Assembly: GCF_000165835.1 (NCBI RefSeq)
Contig: NC_014640.1
Location: 1,488,001-1,552,000 of the forward strand
Origin: Achromobacter xylosoxidans A8
Lineage (GTDB): Bacteria; Pseudomonadota; Gammaproteobacteria; Burkholderiales; Burkholderiaceae_B
DNA length: 64,000 bases
Direction: 5' to 3'
Of the stretch, positions 7,502 to 14,368 are shown piece by piece. The first letter of the stretch is position 1. Every line of letters starts with the position of its first letter. The notes below the pieces were generated by a model. The model ran no database searches. It was not told the DNA's origin and saw nothing but the letters and a program-made list of their open reading frames with translations. Both the position numbers and the translations under genes were made by a program.

Positions 7502-9061
7502 ATGCACCACGTTTTCGTACCCAGAGCGCTCGCGCTCAGCCTGGCGCTGGCCGCCGCCGGTTCGGCCCAGGCCGCGCTGCTCACCATTGCCCAGCCGGCC
7601 GACATCCGCTCGACCAACCCCGGCGTCAACCGCGACAACACCACCGACGGCGTGGTGCTGAACATCGTGGAAGGTCTGGTCGGCTACCGCGAAAACGGCA
7701 CCGTGGGCCCCTTGCTGGCCAAATCCGTGGATCTGTCGGAAGACGGCCTGACCTATACCTTCAAGCTGCGCGACGGCGTCAAGTTCCACAACGGCGCCAC
7801 GCTGACCTCGGCCGACGTGATCTGGAACTGGCAGCGCTACATGGATCCCAAGACGGATTGGCGCTGCCGCAGCGACTTCGACGGCCGCAACGGTCTGAAG
7901 GTGACGGACGTCTCCGCGCCCGACGCGCAGACCGTGGTGATGAAGGTGGACCGCAAGTCGGCCGTGTTCCTGGATTCGCTGGCCCGTACCGACTGCGGCA
8001 TGACGGCCATCATCTCCAAGGATTCGGTGGCGGCCGACGGTTCCTGGATCAAGCCGGTGGGTACGGGCCCCTACATGTTCAAGGACTGGAAGCGCGGCGA
8101 ATACACCTTGCTGTCCGCCTTCAAGGATTACGCCTCGCCTGGGGGCGACAAGCCGGACGGCTACGTCGGCTCCAAGCGTCCGCTGGTGGAGGAAGTGAAG
8201 TTCCTGGTCGTTCCCGATCCTTCGACCTCGAAGGCCGGCCTGCTGTCGGGCGCCATCGACGCCGCGCAGATCACCAACACCGACGTGGGCGAACTGAAAA
8301 GCGCGAAGAACCTGGCGGTGTTCAGCCCGCATGACGCCGTCAAGCACGTGCTGCTGTTCCAGACCGAGGATCCGGTGCTGAAGAACGTCAAGATCCGCCA
8401 GGCCATCGCCGCGTCGCTGGATATCCCCCAGGTTGTGGCCGCGGCTTCCGAAGGCCTGGGCCAGCTGAACAACTCCGCCGTCTACGCGGGTTCGGCCTAT
8501 TACAAGGATGCGGAAAAACGCGGCTACAAATACGATCCGGCGCGCGCGCAGCAATTGCTGAAGGAAGCCGGCTATAAGGGCGAGCCCGTGGTCATCTACG
8601 CGAACAAGCGCGCCCACGTGCCCAGCTACCAGGTGGCGGTGATCGCGCAGGCCATGATGCAGTCCGTGGGCATCAACGCCAAGATCGAGGTGCTGGAATG
8701 GGCCACGCAGCTGGACCGCTACAACACCGGCAAGTACCAGATCAGCTCGTTCTCGTTCTCGTCGCGCCTGGACCCCTCGCTGAGCTTCGAGCAGTTCTCG
8801 GGCGACAAGGCCAAGCAGCCGCGCAAGGTCTGGGACGATCCCGCGGCGCAGAAGCTGATCGATGAGAGCTTCCTGGAATCCGATCCGGCCAAGCGCCAGG
8901 CGCTGTTCGACCAGCTGCATGCCCTGATGCTGGAACAGACGCCGATGCTGATGCTGTACAACGGCGCGGACGCCTGGGCTTCCAGCAAGCGCGTCGAAGG
9001 ATTCTCGGTCTGGGAAGGCAAGCCGCGGGCCTGGGAGACCAAGGTCCGGGACGGCAAGTAA
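7502..9061 (+). CDS. ABC transporter substrate-binding protein (SBP family 5), paralogue 1
   Basis: A 519-residue periplasmic binding protein of the DppA/OppA cluster. A Sec signal peptide (about residues 1-25, RALALSLALAAAGSAQA) precedes mature ALLTIAQPADIRSTNPGVNRD. The domain order is standard: an entry motif YTFKLRDGVKFHNG near residue 85, then TGPYMFKDWKRGEYT and the C-terminal LHALMLEQTPMLMLYN. The ATG at 7502 is preceded by GGGGAG at good distance. It is closely related to the protein at 14369-15934 (shared ADIRST.PGVNRD, VVEWATQLDRY-like and KAKQPRKVWD segments). Neither binding protein lies in an operon with its own permeases, so both probably deliver ligand to the transporter at 3190-6604. 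The ligand is unknown. Confidence 0.9.
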   Translation: MHHVFVPRALALSLALAAAGSAQAALLTIAQPADIRSTNPGVNRDNTTDGVVLNIVEGLVGYRENGTVGPLLAKSVDLSEDGLTYTFKLRDGVKFHNGATLTSADVIWNWQRYMDPKTDWRCRSDFDGRNGLKVTDVSAPDAQTVVMKVDRKSAVFLDSLARTDCGMTAIISKDSVAADGSWIKPVGTGPYMFKDWKRGEYTLLSAFKDYASPGGDKPDGYVGSKRPLVEEVKFLVVPDPSTSKAGLLSGAIDAAQITNTDVGELKSAKNLAVFSPHDAVKHVLLFQTEDPVLKNVKIRQAIAASLDIPQVVAAASEGLGQLNNSAVYAGSAYYKDAEKRGYKYDPARAQQLLKEAGYKGEPVVIYANKRAHVPSYQVAVIAQAMMQSVGINAKIEVLEWATQLDRYNTGKYQISSFSFSSRLDPSLSFEQFSGDKAKQPRKVWDDPAAQKLIDESFLESDPAKRQALFDQLHALMLEQTPMLMLYNGADAWASSKRVEGFSVWEGKPRAWETKVRDGK

Positions 9062-9087
9062 GGCGATTGTCCGCAAGGAGGAACGAT

Positions 9088-9117
9088 ATCGGCCCTGAGC
9101 GTGAACTCAGGGCCGAT
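9088..9117. terminator. perfect hairpin between convergent genes
   Basis: ATCGGCCCTGAG (9088-9099) and CTCAGGGCCGAT (9106-9117) form a 12-bp perfect stem with a 6-base loop. It sits between the convergent binding-protein genes and probably ends transcription in one or both directions. There is no T-run on either side, so this is a likely rather than certain terminator. Confidence 0.6.
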
Positions 9118-9163
9118 GTCATGCGGACGGCGCGCGCGGATCTGGATTCCGCGGGGACTGCCC

Positions 9164-10159
9164 TCAGTCGAGCTTGACGCCCGCCTGCTTGATCACGGCG
9201 GCCCAATCCCGGACTTCGGCGCCCAGGAACGTGCTCAGCTCGGCCTGCGTGGACGGCGCCAGGATCAGGCCCTCGTCGGCAAAGCGCTTGCGCAGCTCGG
9301 CGTTGGTCAGCACTTTCTCCAGCGCGGGTTGCAGGCGCTGCACCACTTCCGCGGGCACGCCCGCAGGCGCCATCAGGCTGTACCAGGTGGTGGCTTCCAG
9401 CCCCTTCACGCCCTGCGAGGCCGCGGTCGTCACTTCAGGCAGGGCCGGCGACTTTTCCTTGCCCGTCACTGCGGCGGCGCCGACCCGGCCGCCCTTGTAC
9501 TGCGGCAGCATTTCCACCACCTGCGTCACGCCCATGCTCAATTCGCCCGAGGCCACCGCCAGCAGCACCGGCGCGCTGCCCTTGTAGGGCACGTGCACCA
9601 GCTTGCCGCCCGTGGCCAGGTTCAAGACTTCGCCCGTCAGGTGGGTGATGCTGCCCGCGCCGGAAGAACCGAAGGTCAGCTTGCCCGGATCCTTGTTCGC
9701 CAGCGCGATCAGCTCTGGCAGGTTCTTCGCCTGCAGGCCCGGATTGACCGCGAACACCAGCGGACTCTTGCCCACCAGCGTGATGGGCGTGAAATCCTTC
9801 ACCGGGTCGTAGTTCAGGTTCGGATACAGGCTGGGCGCGATCGCCAGCGTCGACACGTTGCCCAGCAGCAGCGTGTAGCCGTCCGGCTCCGCGCGCGCCA
9901 CCGCATTGGTGCCGATGGTGCCGCCCGCGCCGGCGCGGTTTTCCACGATGACCTGCTTGCCCAGCGTGTCGTTCAGCTGCTGCGACAGCGCGCGCGCCAA
10001 GGTGTCGGCCGCGCCGCCGGGCGGGAAGGGCACGACGATGCGGATGGGTTTGCTGGGATAGGCCTCGGCTTGCGCTGCCGGGCTCAGGCCCAGCGCCAGC
10101 AACCCGGCCAGGGCCGTGGCCAGCAGGCCGCGGCGATTGATTTTCTGGTACTTCGACAT
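9164..10159 (-). CDS. Bug/TctC-family periplasmic solute-binding protein
   Basis: A 331-residue extracytoplasmic receptor of the Bug (TctC) family, very expanded in Bordetella and Achromobacter. A signal peptide covers about residues 1-31 (RRGLLATALAGLLALGLSPAAQA). The mature start AYPSKPIRIVVPFPPGGAADTLAR is the family signature, followed by DGYTLLLGNVSTLAIAPSLY and YDPVKDFTPITLVG. CAGGAGAG precedes the ATG. It is the last gene of a minus-strand group with gntR, allA and puuE, so its ligand may be a ureide or related carboxylate. No TctA/TctB membrane components are in the window, so it must use a partner encoded elsewhere or serve in sensing. Confidence 0.9.
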   Translation of the reverse strand: MSKYQKINRRGLLATALAGLLALGLSPAAQAEAYPSKPIRIVVPFPPGGAADTLARALSQQLNDTLGKQVIVENRAGAGGTIGTNAVARAEPDGYTLLLGNVSTLAIAPSLYPNLNYDPVKDFTPITLVGKSPLVFAVNPGLQAKNLPELIALANKDPGKLTFGSSGAGSITHLTGEVLNLATGGKLVHVPYKGSAPVLLAVASGELSMGVTQVVEMLPQYKGGRVGAAAVTGKEKSPALPEVTTAASQGVKGLEATTWYSLMAPAGVPAEVVQRLQPALEKVLTNAELRKRFADEGLILAPSTQAELSTFLGAEVRDWAAVIKQAGVKLD

Positions 10160-10202
10160 GCTGCTCTCCTGATGAGAAAACGGGGGCGATGCAGAAAACG
10201 AA

Positions 10203-11129
10203 TCAGCGCGCGGCGCCTTGGGCGGCCGGATGGTGCGCATGCCAGTGGCGCGCGATGTCGGCGCGGCGGCAGACCCAGACGTCGCTGTGCGCCGCCACGT
10301 GGTCCAGGAAGCGCGCCAGGCCTGCCGCGCGTCCGGGCTGGCCGACCAGCCGCAGATGCAGTCCCACGGACATCATCTTGGGAGCCGTGGCGCCTTCCTC
10401 GTACAGCATGTCGAAAGCATCGCGCAGGTACTCGAACAGGTCCTGCCCCGTGGCCATGCCGCCGCGGATGAACTTGGCGTCGTTGTTGGCCAGGCCGTAA
10501 GGCACCAGCAGGTGGGGCTTGCCGCCGACCTGGGTCCAGTAGGGCAGCTCGTCGTTGTAGGTATCGGAGTCGTAGAGGAAACCGCCTTCCTCGGCCAGCA
10601 GCGCGCGGGTGTTCAGGCTGGGGCCGTAGCGGCAATACCAGCCCAGCGGCCTGGAACCGACCGTGCGGGTCATCGATTCCACCGTGCGGCGGATGCGCTC
10701 GCGTTCCTCTTCCAGCGTCAGGTTCTGGTGCCGTTCCCAGCGCCAGCCGTGCGCACAGACGTCATAGTCCGCTGCCTTGATGGCCTCGCAGACTTCGGGA
10801 TTGCGCTCCAGCGCCAGGCCGCAGCCCAGTATCGTGGCCGCCATGCCGCGTTCCTGCAGCAGGCGGTGCACGCGCCAGAAGCCGATCCGGCTGCCGTACT
10901 CGAACATCGATTCGGCCGCCAGGTCGCGCCCCGCGAAGCCGCCCGCGCCGCCCTCGGTCAGCCCGGTTTCGGATTCAGCATCGCCGTCCGGCACCGAAGG
11001 CTCGCCGCCTTCCTCGTAGTTGATGCACAGGTTCAGCGCCAGGCGCGCGCCGCCCGGCCATTTGGGATCGGGCGGGTTAGCGCCGTAGCCGACAAAGTCG
11101 CGGCGCAAGTGCGGATGATCGGTAGTCAT
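10203..11129 (-). CDS. puuE: PuuE-type allantoinase (polysaccharide-deacetylase fold)
   Basis: A 308-residue protein that follows the PuuE pattern closely: RDFVGYGANPPDPKWPGGARLAL at the start, NYEEGGEP near residue 38, FEYGSRIGFWR (about 76-86) and HWHAHHP at the end. PuuE enzymes hydrolyse allantoin to allantoate with a NodB-like fold but without metal. Consistent with that, the usual HxxxH motif reads HGWRW here (His127, Trp131) and the catalytic Asp position is in NYEE. It lies 10-25 bases after allA on the same strand, supporting a purine-ureide pathway. An alternative ATG at 11144 adds five residues; I chose the start nearest the conserved N-terminus. The protein could act on a related cyclic ureide or imide. 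Confidence 0.82.
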   Translation of the reverse strand: MTTDHPHLRRDFVGYGANPPDPKWPGGARLALNLCINYEEGGEPSVPDGDAESETGLTEGGAGGFAGRDLAAESMFEYGSRIGFWRVHRLLQERGMAATILGCGLALERNPEVCEAIKAADYDVCAHGWRWERHQNLTLEEERERIRRTVESMTRTVGSRPLGWYCRYGPSLNTRALLAEEGGFLYDSDTYNDELPYWTQVGGKPHLLVPYGLANNDAKFIRGGMATGQDLFEYLRDAFDMLYEEGATAPKMMSVGLHLRLVGQPGRAAGLARFLDHVAAHSDVWVCRRADIARHWHAHHPAAQGAAR

Positions 11130-11154
11130 AGCGGGGCTAGCCATCGGTGAGGAA

Positions 11155-11664
11155 TCAATCGGAAAGCGAAACCAGGGCGTGCGGAGCCGGCGCCTGCCAG
11201 AACTCGTCGTCATCGCCGCGGCCGGTCTGGCCCATCAGGACCAGGAACTCCGCCGGCCCCTGCAACACGGTCAGGCCGTGATGCCAGGCACCCACGCGGT
11301 AGCACACGCCCTGGCTGCCGGTCGCGAGAAACGCTTCCAGCCGCGCCATGTCGGGCAGATCGTCGGCCCCGGTAGGCGCCACCACCACCAGATAGGGCGA
11401 GTCCGTCAACGGCACGAAACTCTGCGCCGCATAGCGATGGCGTTCCATCAGCCGGATCTCGACCGGCCCCGGCGGCGCCGCCTGCACCCGGCTGACCCAG
11501 CTTGCGTGCCGCACGACCTCGGGTCCATGCCGCATCGGCTCGGTCAGATAGTGACGACGCTCCGCGCCCTGATGCGCAATTACCTCCCCATACGGCGCGA
11601 ACGCCTCGGGCGTCAGCCGCCGCGGGCGGATCATGCGCGGCGAACCGCCAAGGTCAGGCGCCAT
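11155..11664 (-). CDS. allA: ureidoglycolate lyase, AllA family
   Basis: A 169-residue cupin-type protein. LTPEAFAPYGEVI near residues 17-29 is the AllA opening; ERHRYAAQSFVPL (about 73-85), YLVVVAPTGADDLPD and GVCYRVGAWHHGLTVL (about 120-135) are the core cupin motifs. The enzyme splits ureidoglycolate to glyoxylate and urea, the last step of ureide breakdown, in the cytoplasm. Its start overlaps the end of gntR by 11 bases; a shorter start at 11634 (MIRPRR) is possible and would remove the overlap. Next to puuE it makes a two-step ureide module. Allantoate amidohydrolase is not in the window. Confidence 0.85.
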   Translation of the reverse strand: MAPDLGGSPRMIRPRRLTPEAFAPYGEVIAHQGAERRHYLTEPMRHGPEVVRHASWVSRVQAAPPGPVEIRLMERHRYAAQSFVPLTDSPYLVVVAPTGADDLPDMARLEAFLATGSQGVCYRVGAWHHGLTVLQGPAEFLVLMGQTGRGDDDEFWQAPAPHALVSLSD

Positions 11665-12292
11665 GGCTCAGATACCCCAGCGAATTCACATAGCTGCGCC
11701 GCACGTTCTCCAGATGCGCCGCCATCGCCTGCCGCGCGCGGGCCGATTCGCCCGACAACAGCGCCTGCACGATCGCCAGATGTTCTTCCCGCGCCTGCAC
11801 CTGCCGCTGCGGCAAGCGCTCCACATCGCACATCCGCACCTGCCGCCGCGTCGCCGTGATCATGGTCGCCAGATTCCGGTTGCCGCAATACGCCGCCACC
11901 AGATCGTGCAGCGCGTTATCGACCTCCCAATCCGACTTCTCATCCGCCGTCTTCGCATCCAGCAAGGCCTGCAGCCGCGCCCGCAGCCCCTCCAGAGGCT
12001 CCGCCGGAATCCGCCCGGTCGCCATCGCCGCCGCTTCGCTCTCCAGCAGGCTGCGGATCTGCAGCAGTTCCAGCAGATCCGTCACGCCGAACGAGCGCAC
12101 CACGATGGACCCGTTGGACAGCCGCTCCAGCATCCCTTCGCCCAGCAGCCGGTTCATGGCCGCGCGCAAAGGCGTACGCGACACCTCCAGCTCATCCGCC
12201 AGCCGCCTTTCCTCCAACACTTCCCCCGCCGGAATCCGGCGCGAAACGATCTGGTCCAGCAGGGTTTGATAGGTACGTTGTGTAGCGTTCAT
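11654..12292 (-). CDS. GntR-family (FCD type) regulator of the ureide operon
   Basis: A 212-residue regulator with an N-terminal winged helix (about residues 1-70: TYQTLLDQIVSRRIPAGEVLEE, RRLADELEVSRTPLRAAMNRLLGEGML) and a C-terminal FCD effector domain (LQIRSLLESEAAAMA, then DNALHDLVAAYCGNRNLATMI). It is the first gene of the minus-strand gntR-allA-puuE-bug operon. The start at 12292 was chosen because upstream codons of the open frame do not look like HTH sequence. An inverted repeat 81 bases upstream (12373-12397) could be its own operator. The effector is probably a ureide intermediate, by context only. Confidence 0.85.
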   Translation of the reverse strand: MNATQRTYQTLLDQIVSRRIPAGEVLEERRLADELEVSRTPLRAAMNRLLGEGMLERLSNGSIVVRSFGVTDLLELLQIRSLLESEAAAMATGRIPAEPLEGLRARLQALLDAKTADEKSDWEVDNALHDLVAAYCGNRNLATMITATRRQVRMCDVERLPQRQVQAREEHLAIVQALLSGESARARQAMAAHLENVRRSYVNSLGYLSHGA

Positions 12293-12372
12293 GTGGGTTG
12301 CAGCGTAAGAAAAAGGCGCGAACGACAGAGACTCCCAATTGCCGTCCCGCGCAATGGATGAGAAGGTACCCC

Positions 12373-12397
12373 ACTGGTATCCCAAAGAGATACCAGT
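12373..12397. promoter_or_regulatory. inverted repeat upstream of gntR-allA-puuE-bug
   Basis: ACTGGTATC (12373-12381) and GATACCAGT (12389-12397) form perfect 9-bp arms around CCAAAGA. A further GTATCCC follows at 12399-12405. The form and place fit an autoregulatory operator for the GntR protein, or overlap with its promoter. Confidence 0.6.
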
Positions 12398-12655
12398 AGT
12401 ATCCCTAATGGTTATTACCAGCCGGCCGGCGCTAGCCCAGGTGGCGACGGAGTCGAAAAGCGGGACAGGGAAGGAAGAACTGCCCAGGGTAGAGGGCAGG
12501 CCGCGCGTGAATGCGCGAATGGCAAATGCGAACGGAAGTCCGAGGGAGGTACAACGAAGAGGAACAACGAACGCGGAATGACGAAGAACGGGAAAAAGAC
12601 AGAATCAACACCCGCGCGCAAGCGCAAATCACCACGACGCCCCACCACCACGTAA

Positions 12656-12689
12656 GCTGCTTGCGGCCGCCTGCGCGGCCGCAAGCAGC
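12656..12689. repeat. perfect 15-bp hairpin
   Basis: GCTGCTTGCGGCCGC (12656-12670) and GCGGCCGCAAGCAGC (12675-12689) pair perfectly with a 4-base loop CTGC. There is no T-run on either strand. It could be a transcription barrier, an mRNA 3' stabiliser, or part of a larger element with the neighbouring repeat. Confidence 0.7.
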
Positions 12690-12751
12690 GGGCCCCGCAA
12701 ATCTCTCCACCACCCACCGGCCTGACGGCGCGACAAGCCAAGATGAAGGCA

Positions 12752-12915
12752 GCCCGGCGGCGCGGGCCCTGAGGCTGCGAGCAACCTCGATGCGCCCGAG
12801 GGAATCGGAAGGAGCCGCCGCAGGCGGTGACGACGATGACGACGGGGCAGTCCGGAGCGAAGGCTCCGGACCGCAATCGTGGGCGCGAGCAGCCTCAGGG
12901 CCCGCGCCGCCGGGC
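12752..12915. repeat. 164-bp element with 27-bp perfect inverted ends and three internal hairpins
   Basis: Bases 12752-12778 are the exact reverse complement of 12889-12915 (27 of 27). Inside are three smaller stems: CCTCG/CGAGG (12785-12789 and 12797-12801), CCGCC/GGCGG (12815-12819 and 12823-12827) and GTCCGGAGC/GCTCCGGAC (12850-12858 and 12863-12871, loop GAAG). Folded as RNA this is a long closing helix with a three-hairpin junction. It may be a structured RNA in the 3' region of the upstream binding-protein message or a small non-autonomous mobile element. No target duplication was seen around it. Confidence 0.6.
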
Positions 12916-12957
12916 GACCTACGAAGACAACACCTGCCGCAGCAAAAACAGCAAAGA

Positions 12958-12965
12958 CAACGAAG
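12958..12965. repeat. IS target-site duplication, left copy
   Basis: CAACGAAG directly precedes the IS end and is repeated exactly at 14355-14362. Eight bases is the usual duplication size for IS256-family elements. Confidence 0.8.
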
Positions 12966-14354
12966 GGGAATGTCAGAAATTTTGTGTTTTAGGCATTGTT
13001 CTGACATTGCATTGTTTACTGGCTGCCCAGTTGCGGGTCGATACGGTTCCGGGTAAATCGGTCTTCGTAGAGGATGGCGAACTGCTGCATAGCCTCGGTC
13101 CAATGATGTGTGGCCGAACCCCATTTAACGGTGATGTTTCGCAGCGCCAACCAGAGCAGCTTAATCGCCGCGTCGTCGGTGGGGAAGTGGCCGCGTGTCT
13201 TGATGATTTTGCGTAGCTGCGCGTTCACGCTCTCTATCGCGTTCGTCGTGTAGATCACGCGTCGGATCGCAGGTGGGAACACGAAGAATGGGATGACGTG
13301 TTCCCAGGCGCCTTTCCAGGCCTTGACGATCAAGGGGTACTTCACGCCCCACGGGCTCTTGGCAAACTCATCGAGAGCCTGTTGTGCGGCCTCGGTGCTG
13401 ACCGCAGCGTAGATCGGGCGCAACGCCGTGGCGATTGTCCGGCGTTCTTTCCAGCCTGCATAACCCAAGCTATTGCGGATCAGATGCACGATGCACGTCT
13501 GCAACGTGGTGGCCGGGAACACGACCTCCAGCGCCTGGGGCATCCCCTTTAAACCGTCAGTCACCGCGATCAGGATGTCCTGGACGCCTCGCGTTTTTAG
13601 GTCGTTGAACACCCGCATCCAGAACCTCGCGCCTTCGGTGGTCTCGATCCACAGGCCCAGAATCTCGCGTGTGCCATCGGGTAGCACACCCAACGCCAGA
13701 TAGACGGCCTTGTTCTGCACCAAGCCCTCGTCGCGGATCTTGACCCGTAGCGCGTCGAAGAACACCACGGGGAACATCGGCTCCAGCGGCCGGTTCTGCC
13801 AGGTCTGCACTTCTTCCATGACCTCTTCGGTCACCGAACTGATGAACTCCGGCGACACGTCGGTGCCGTACTGTTCGTCCAGAAACGCCCGGATCTCGCG
13901 CACGCTCATGCCACGGGCGTACATCGCGATGATCTTGTCATCAAAACCGGTAAACCGGCGTGCGTGCTTGGGGATCAGGATCGGCGCAAAGGTGCCGTCC
14001 CGATCCCGGGGAATATCCAGCTTCAGCGGGCCGTCATCGGTCAGCACCGTCTTGCTGCTCTTGCCGTTGCGCTGGTTGGTCGACGCCTGCGGTCGAGTCT
14101 GGCCCGCCGGGTAGCCCAGGTGTCGGCCCAGTTCGGCACCCAGAGCTCTCTCGATCAGCGCCTTCTTCAACAGCATGAACGTGTCCTGCACCGCCTCGGC
14201 TGTCATCGGCCCGGTTACAAGTTCATCGAGCAACTGCTCTGCACTGGCCGGTAGCGCCGGCGGGCTGGACTGCTTCGCGGACTTCGGATTGCGTGCCATG
14301 AGCGGTCTCCTTGAAAACCATCATAGGCCTGCACACAAAAATCCTGACACTCCC
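12966..14354 (-). mobile_element. IS256-family insertion sequence, complete
   Basis: A 1389-bp element. The terminal inverted repeats begin GGGAATGTCAGAAATTTTGT (from 12966) and, on the other strand from 14354, GGGAGTGTCAGGATTTTTGT; they match at most positions through about base 28. A single full-length transposase lies between them and the element is flanked by 8-bp direct repeats CAACGAAG. Everything expected of a recently active copy is present. It inserted 6 bases past the stop codon of the binding-protein gene at 14369, so that gene is intact but its native 3' region has been separated from it. Confidence 0.92.
13016..14299 (-). CDS. IS256-family (mutator-type) transposase
   Basis: A 427-residue transposase with the three DDE residues in recognisable context: Asp182 in FFDALRVKIRD, Asp248 in AVTDGLKGMPQ and Glu356 in TTNAIESVNAQLR. 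Other family landmarks are the N-terminal ALGAELGRHLGYP, RNGKSSKTVLT and IPRDRDGTFAPILIPKH segments and the Cys/His insert TCIVHLIRNS near residue 268. Length is within the usual range and there is no frameshift, so it should be active. It catalyses excision and reinsertion through a circular intermediate in this family. It is the only gene of the element. Confidence 0.95.
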   Translation of the reverse strand: MARNPKSAKQSSPPALPASAEQLLDELVTGPMTAEAVQDTFMLLKKALIERALGAELGRHLGYPAGQTRPQASTNQRNGKSSKTVLTDDGPLKLDIPRDRDGTFAPILIPKHARRFTGFDDKIIAMYARGMSVREIRAFLDEQYGTDVSPEFISSVTEEVMEEVQTWQNRPLEPMFPVVFFDALRVKIRDEGLVQNKAVYLALGVLPDGTREILGLWIETTEGARFWMRVFNDLKTRGVQDILIAVTDGLKGMPQALEVVFPATTLQTCIVHLIRNSLGYAGWKERRTIATALRPIYAAVSTEAAQQALDEFAKSPWGVKYPLIVKAWKGAWEHVIPFFVFPPAIRRVIYTTNAIESVNAQLRKIIKTRGHFPTDDAAIKLLWLALRNITVKWGSATHHWTEAMQQFAILYEDRFTRNRIDPQLGSQ

Positions 14355-14362
14355 CAACGAAG
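14355..14362. repeat. IS target-site duplication, right copy
   Basis: CAACGAAG, identical to 12958-12965, immediately outside the right IS end. Confidence 0.8.
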
Positions 14363-14368
14363 ACAATA

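Larger units (their letters stand above)
12398..12957. other. palindrome-rich intergenic region without a credible gene
   Basis: No open frame here looks like protein: the longest (plus strand from about 12511) encodes low-complexity, Arg/Gln/Asp-rich sequence and overlaps large palindromes. The first part, about 12450-12640, is purine-rich on the plus strand. The rest holds a 15-bp perfect hairpin and a 164-bp multibranched inverted repeat, listed separately. Before the IS insertion this DNA joined the end of the binding-protein gene at 14369 to the gntR operon. Confidence 0.6.

Noticed and set aside
6647..12405. Repeated GGGATAC/GTATCCC words near 6650, 7397, 12380 and 12400
   Set aside because: A 7-mer is expected several times by chance in 64 kb; only the paired arms at 12373-12397 stand out.
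12511..13056. Plus-strand open frame of 181 codons in the palindromic intergenic region
   Set aside because: Low-complexity Arg/Gln/Asp-rich translation with no fold-like pattern; it overlaps the perfect inverted repeats and runs into the IS end, so it is not a gene.
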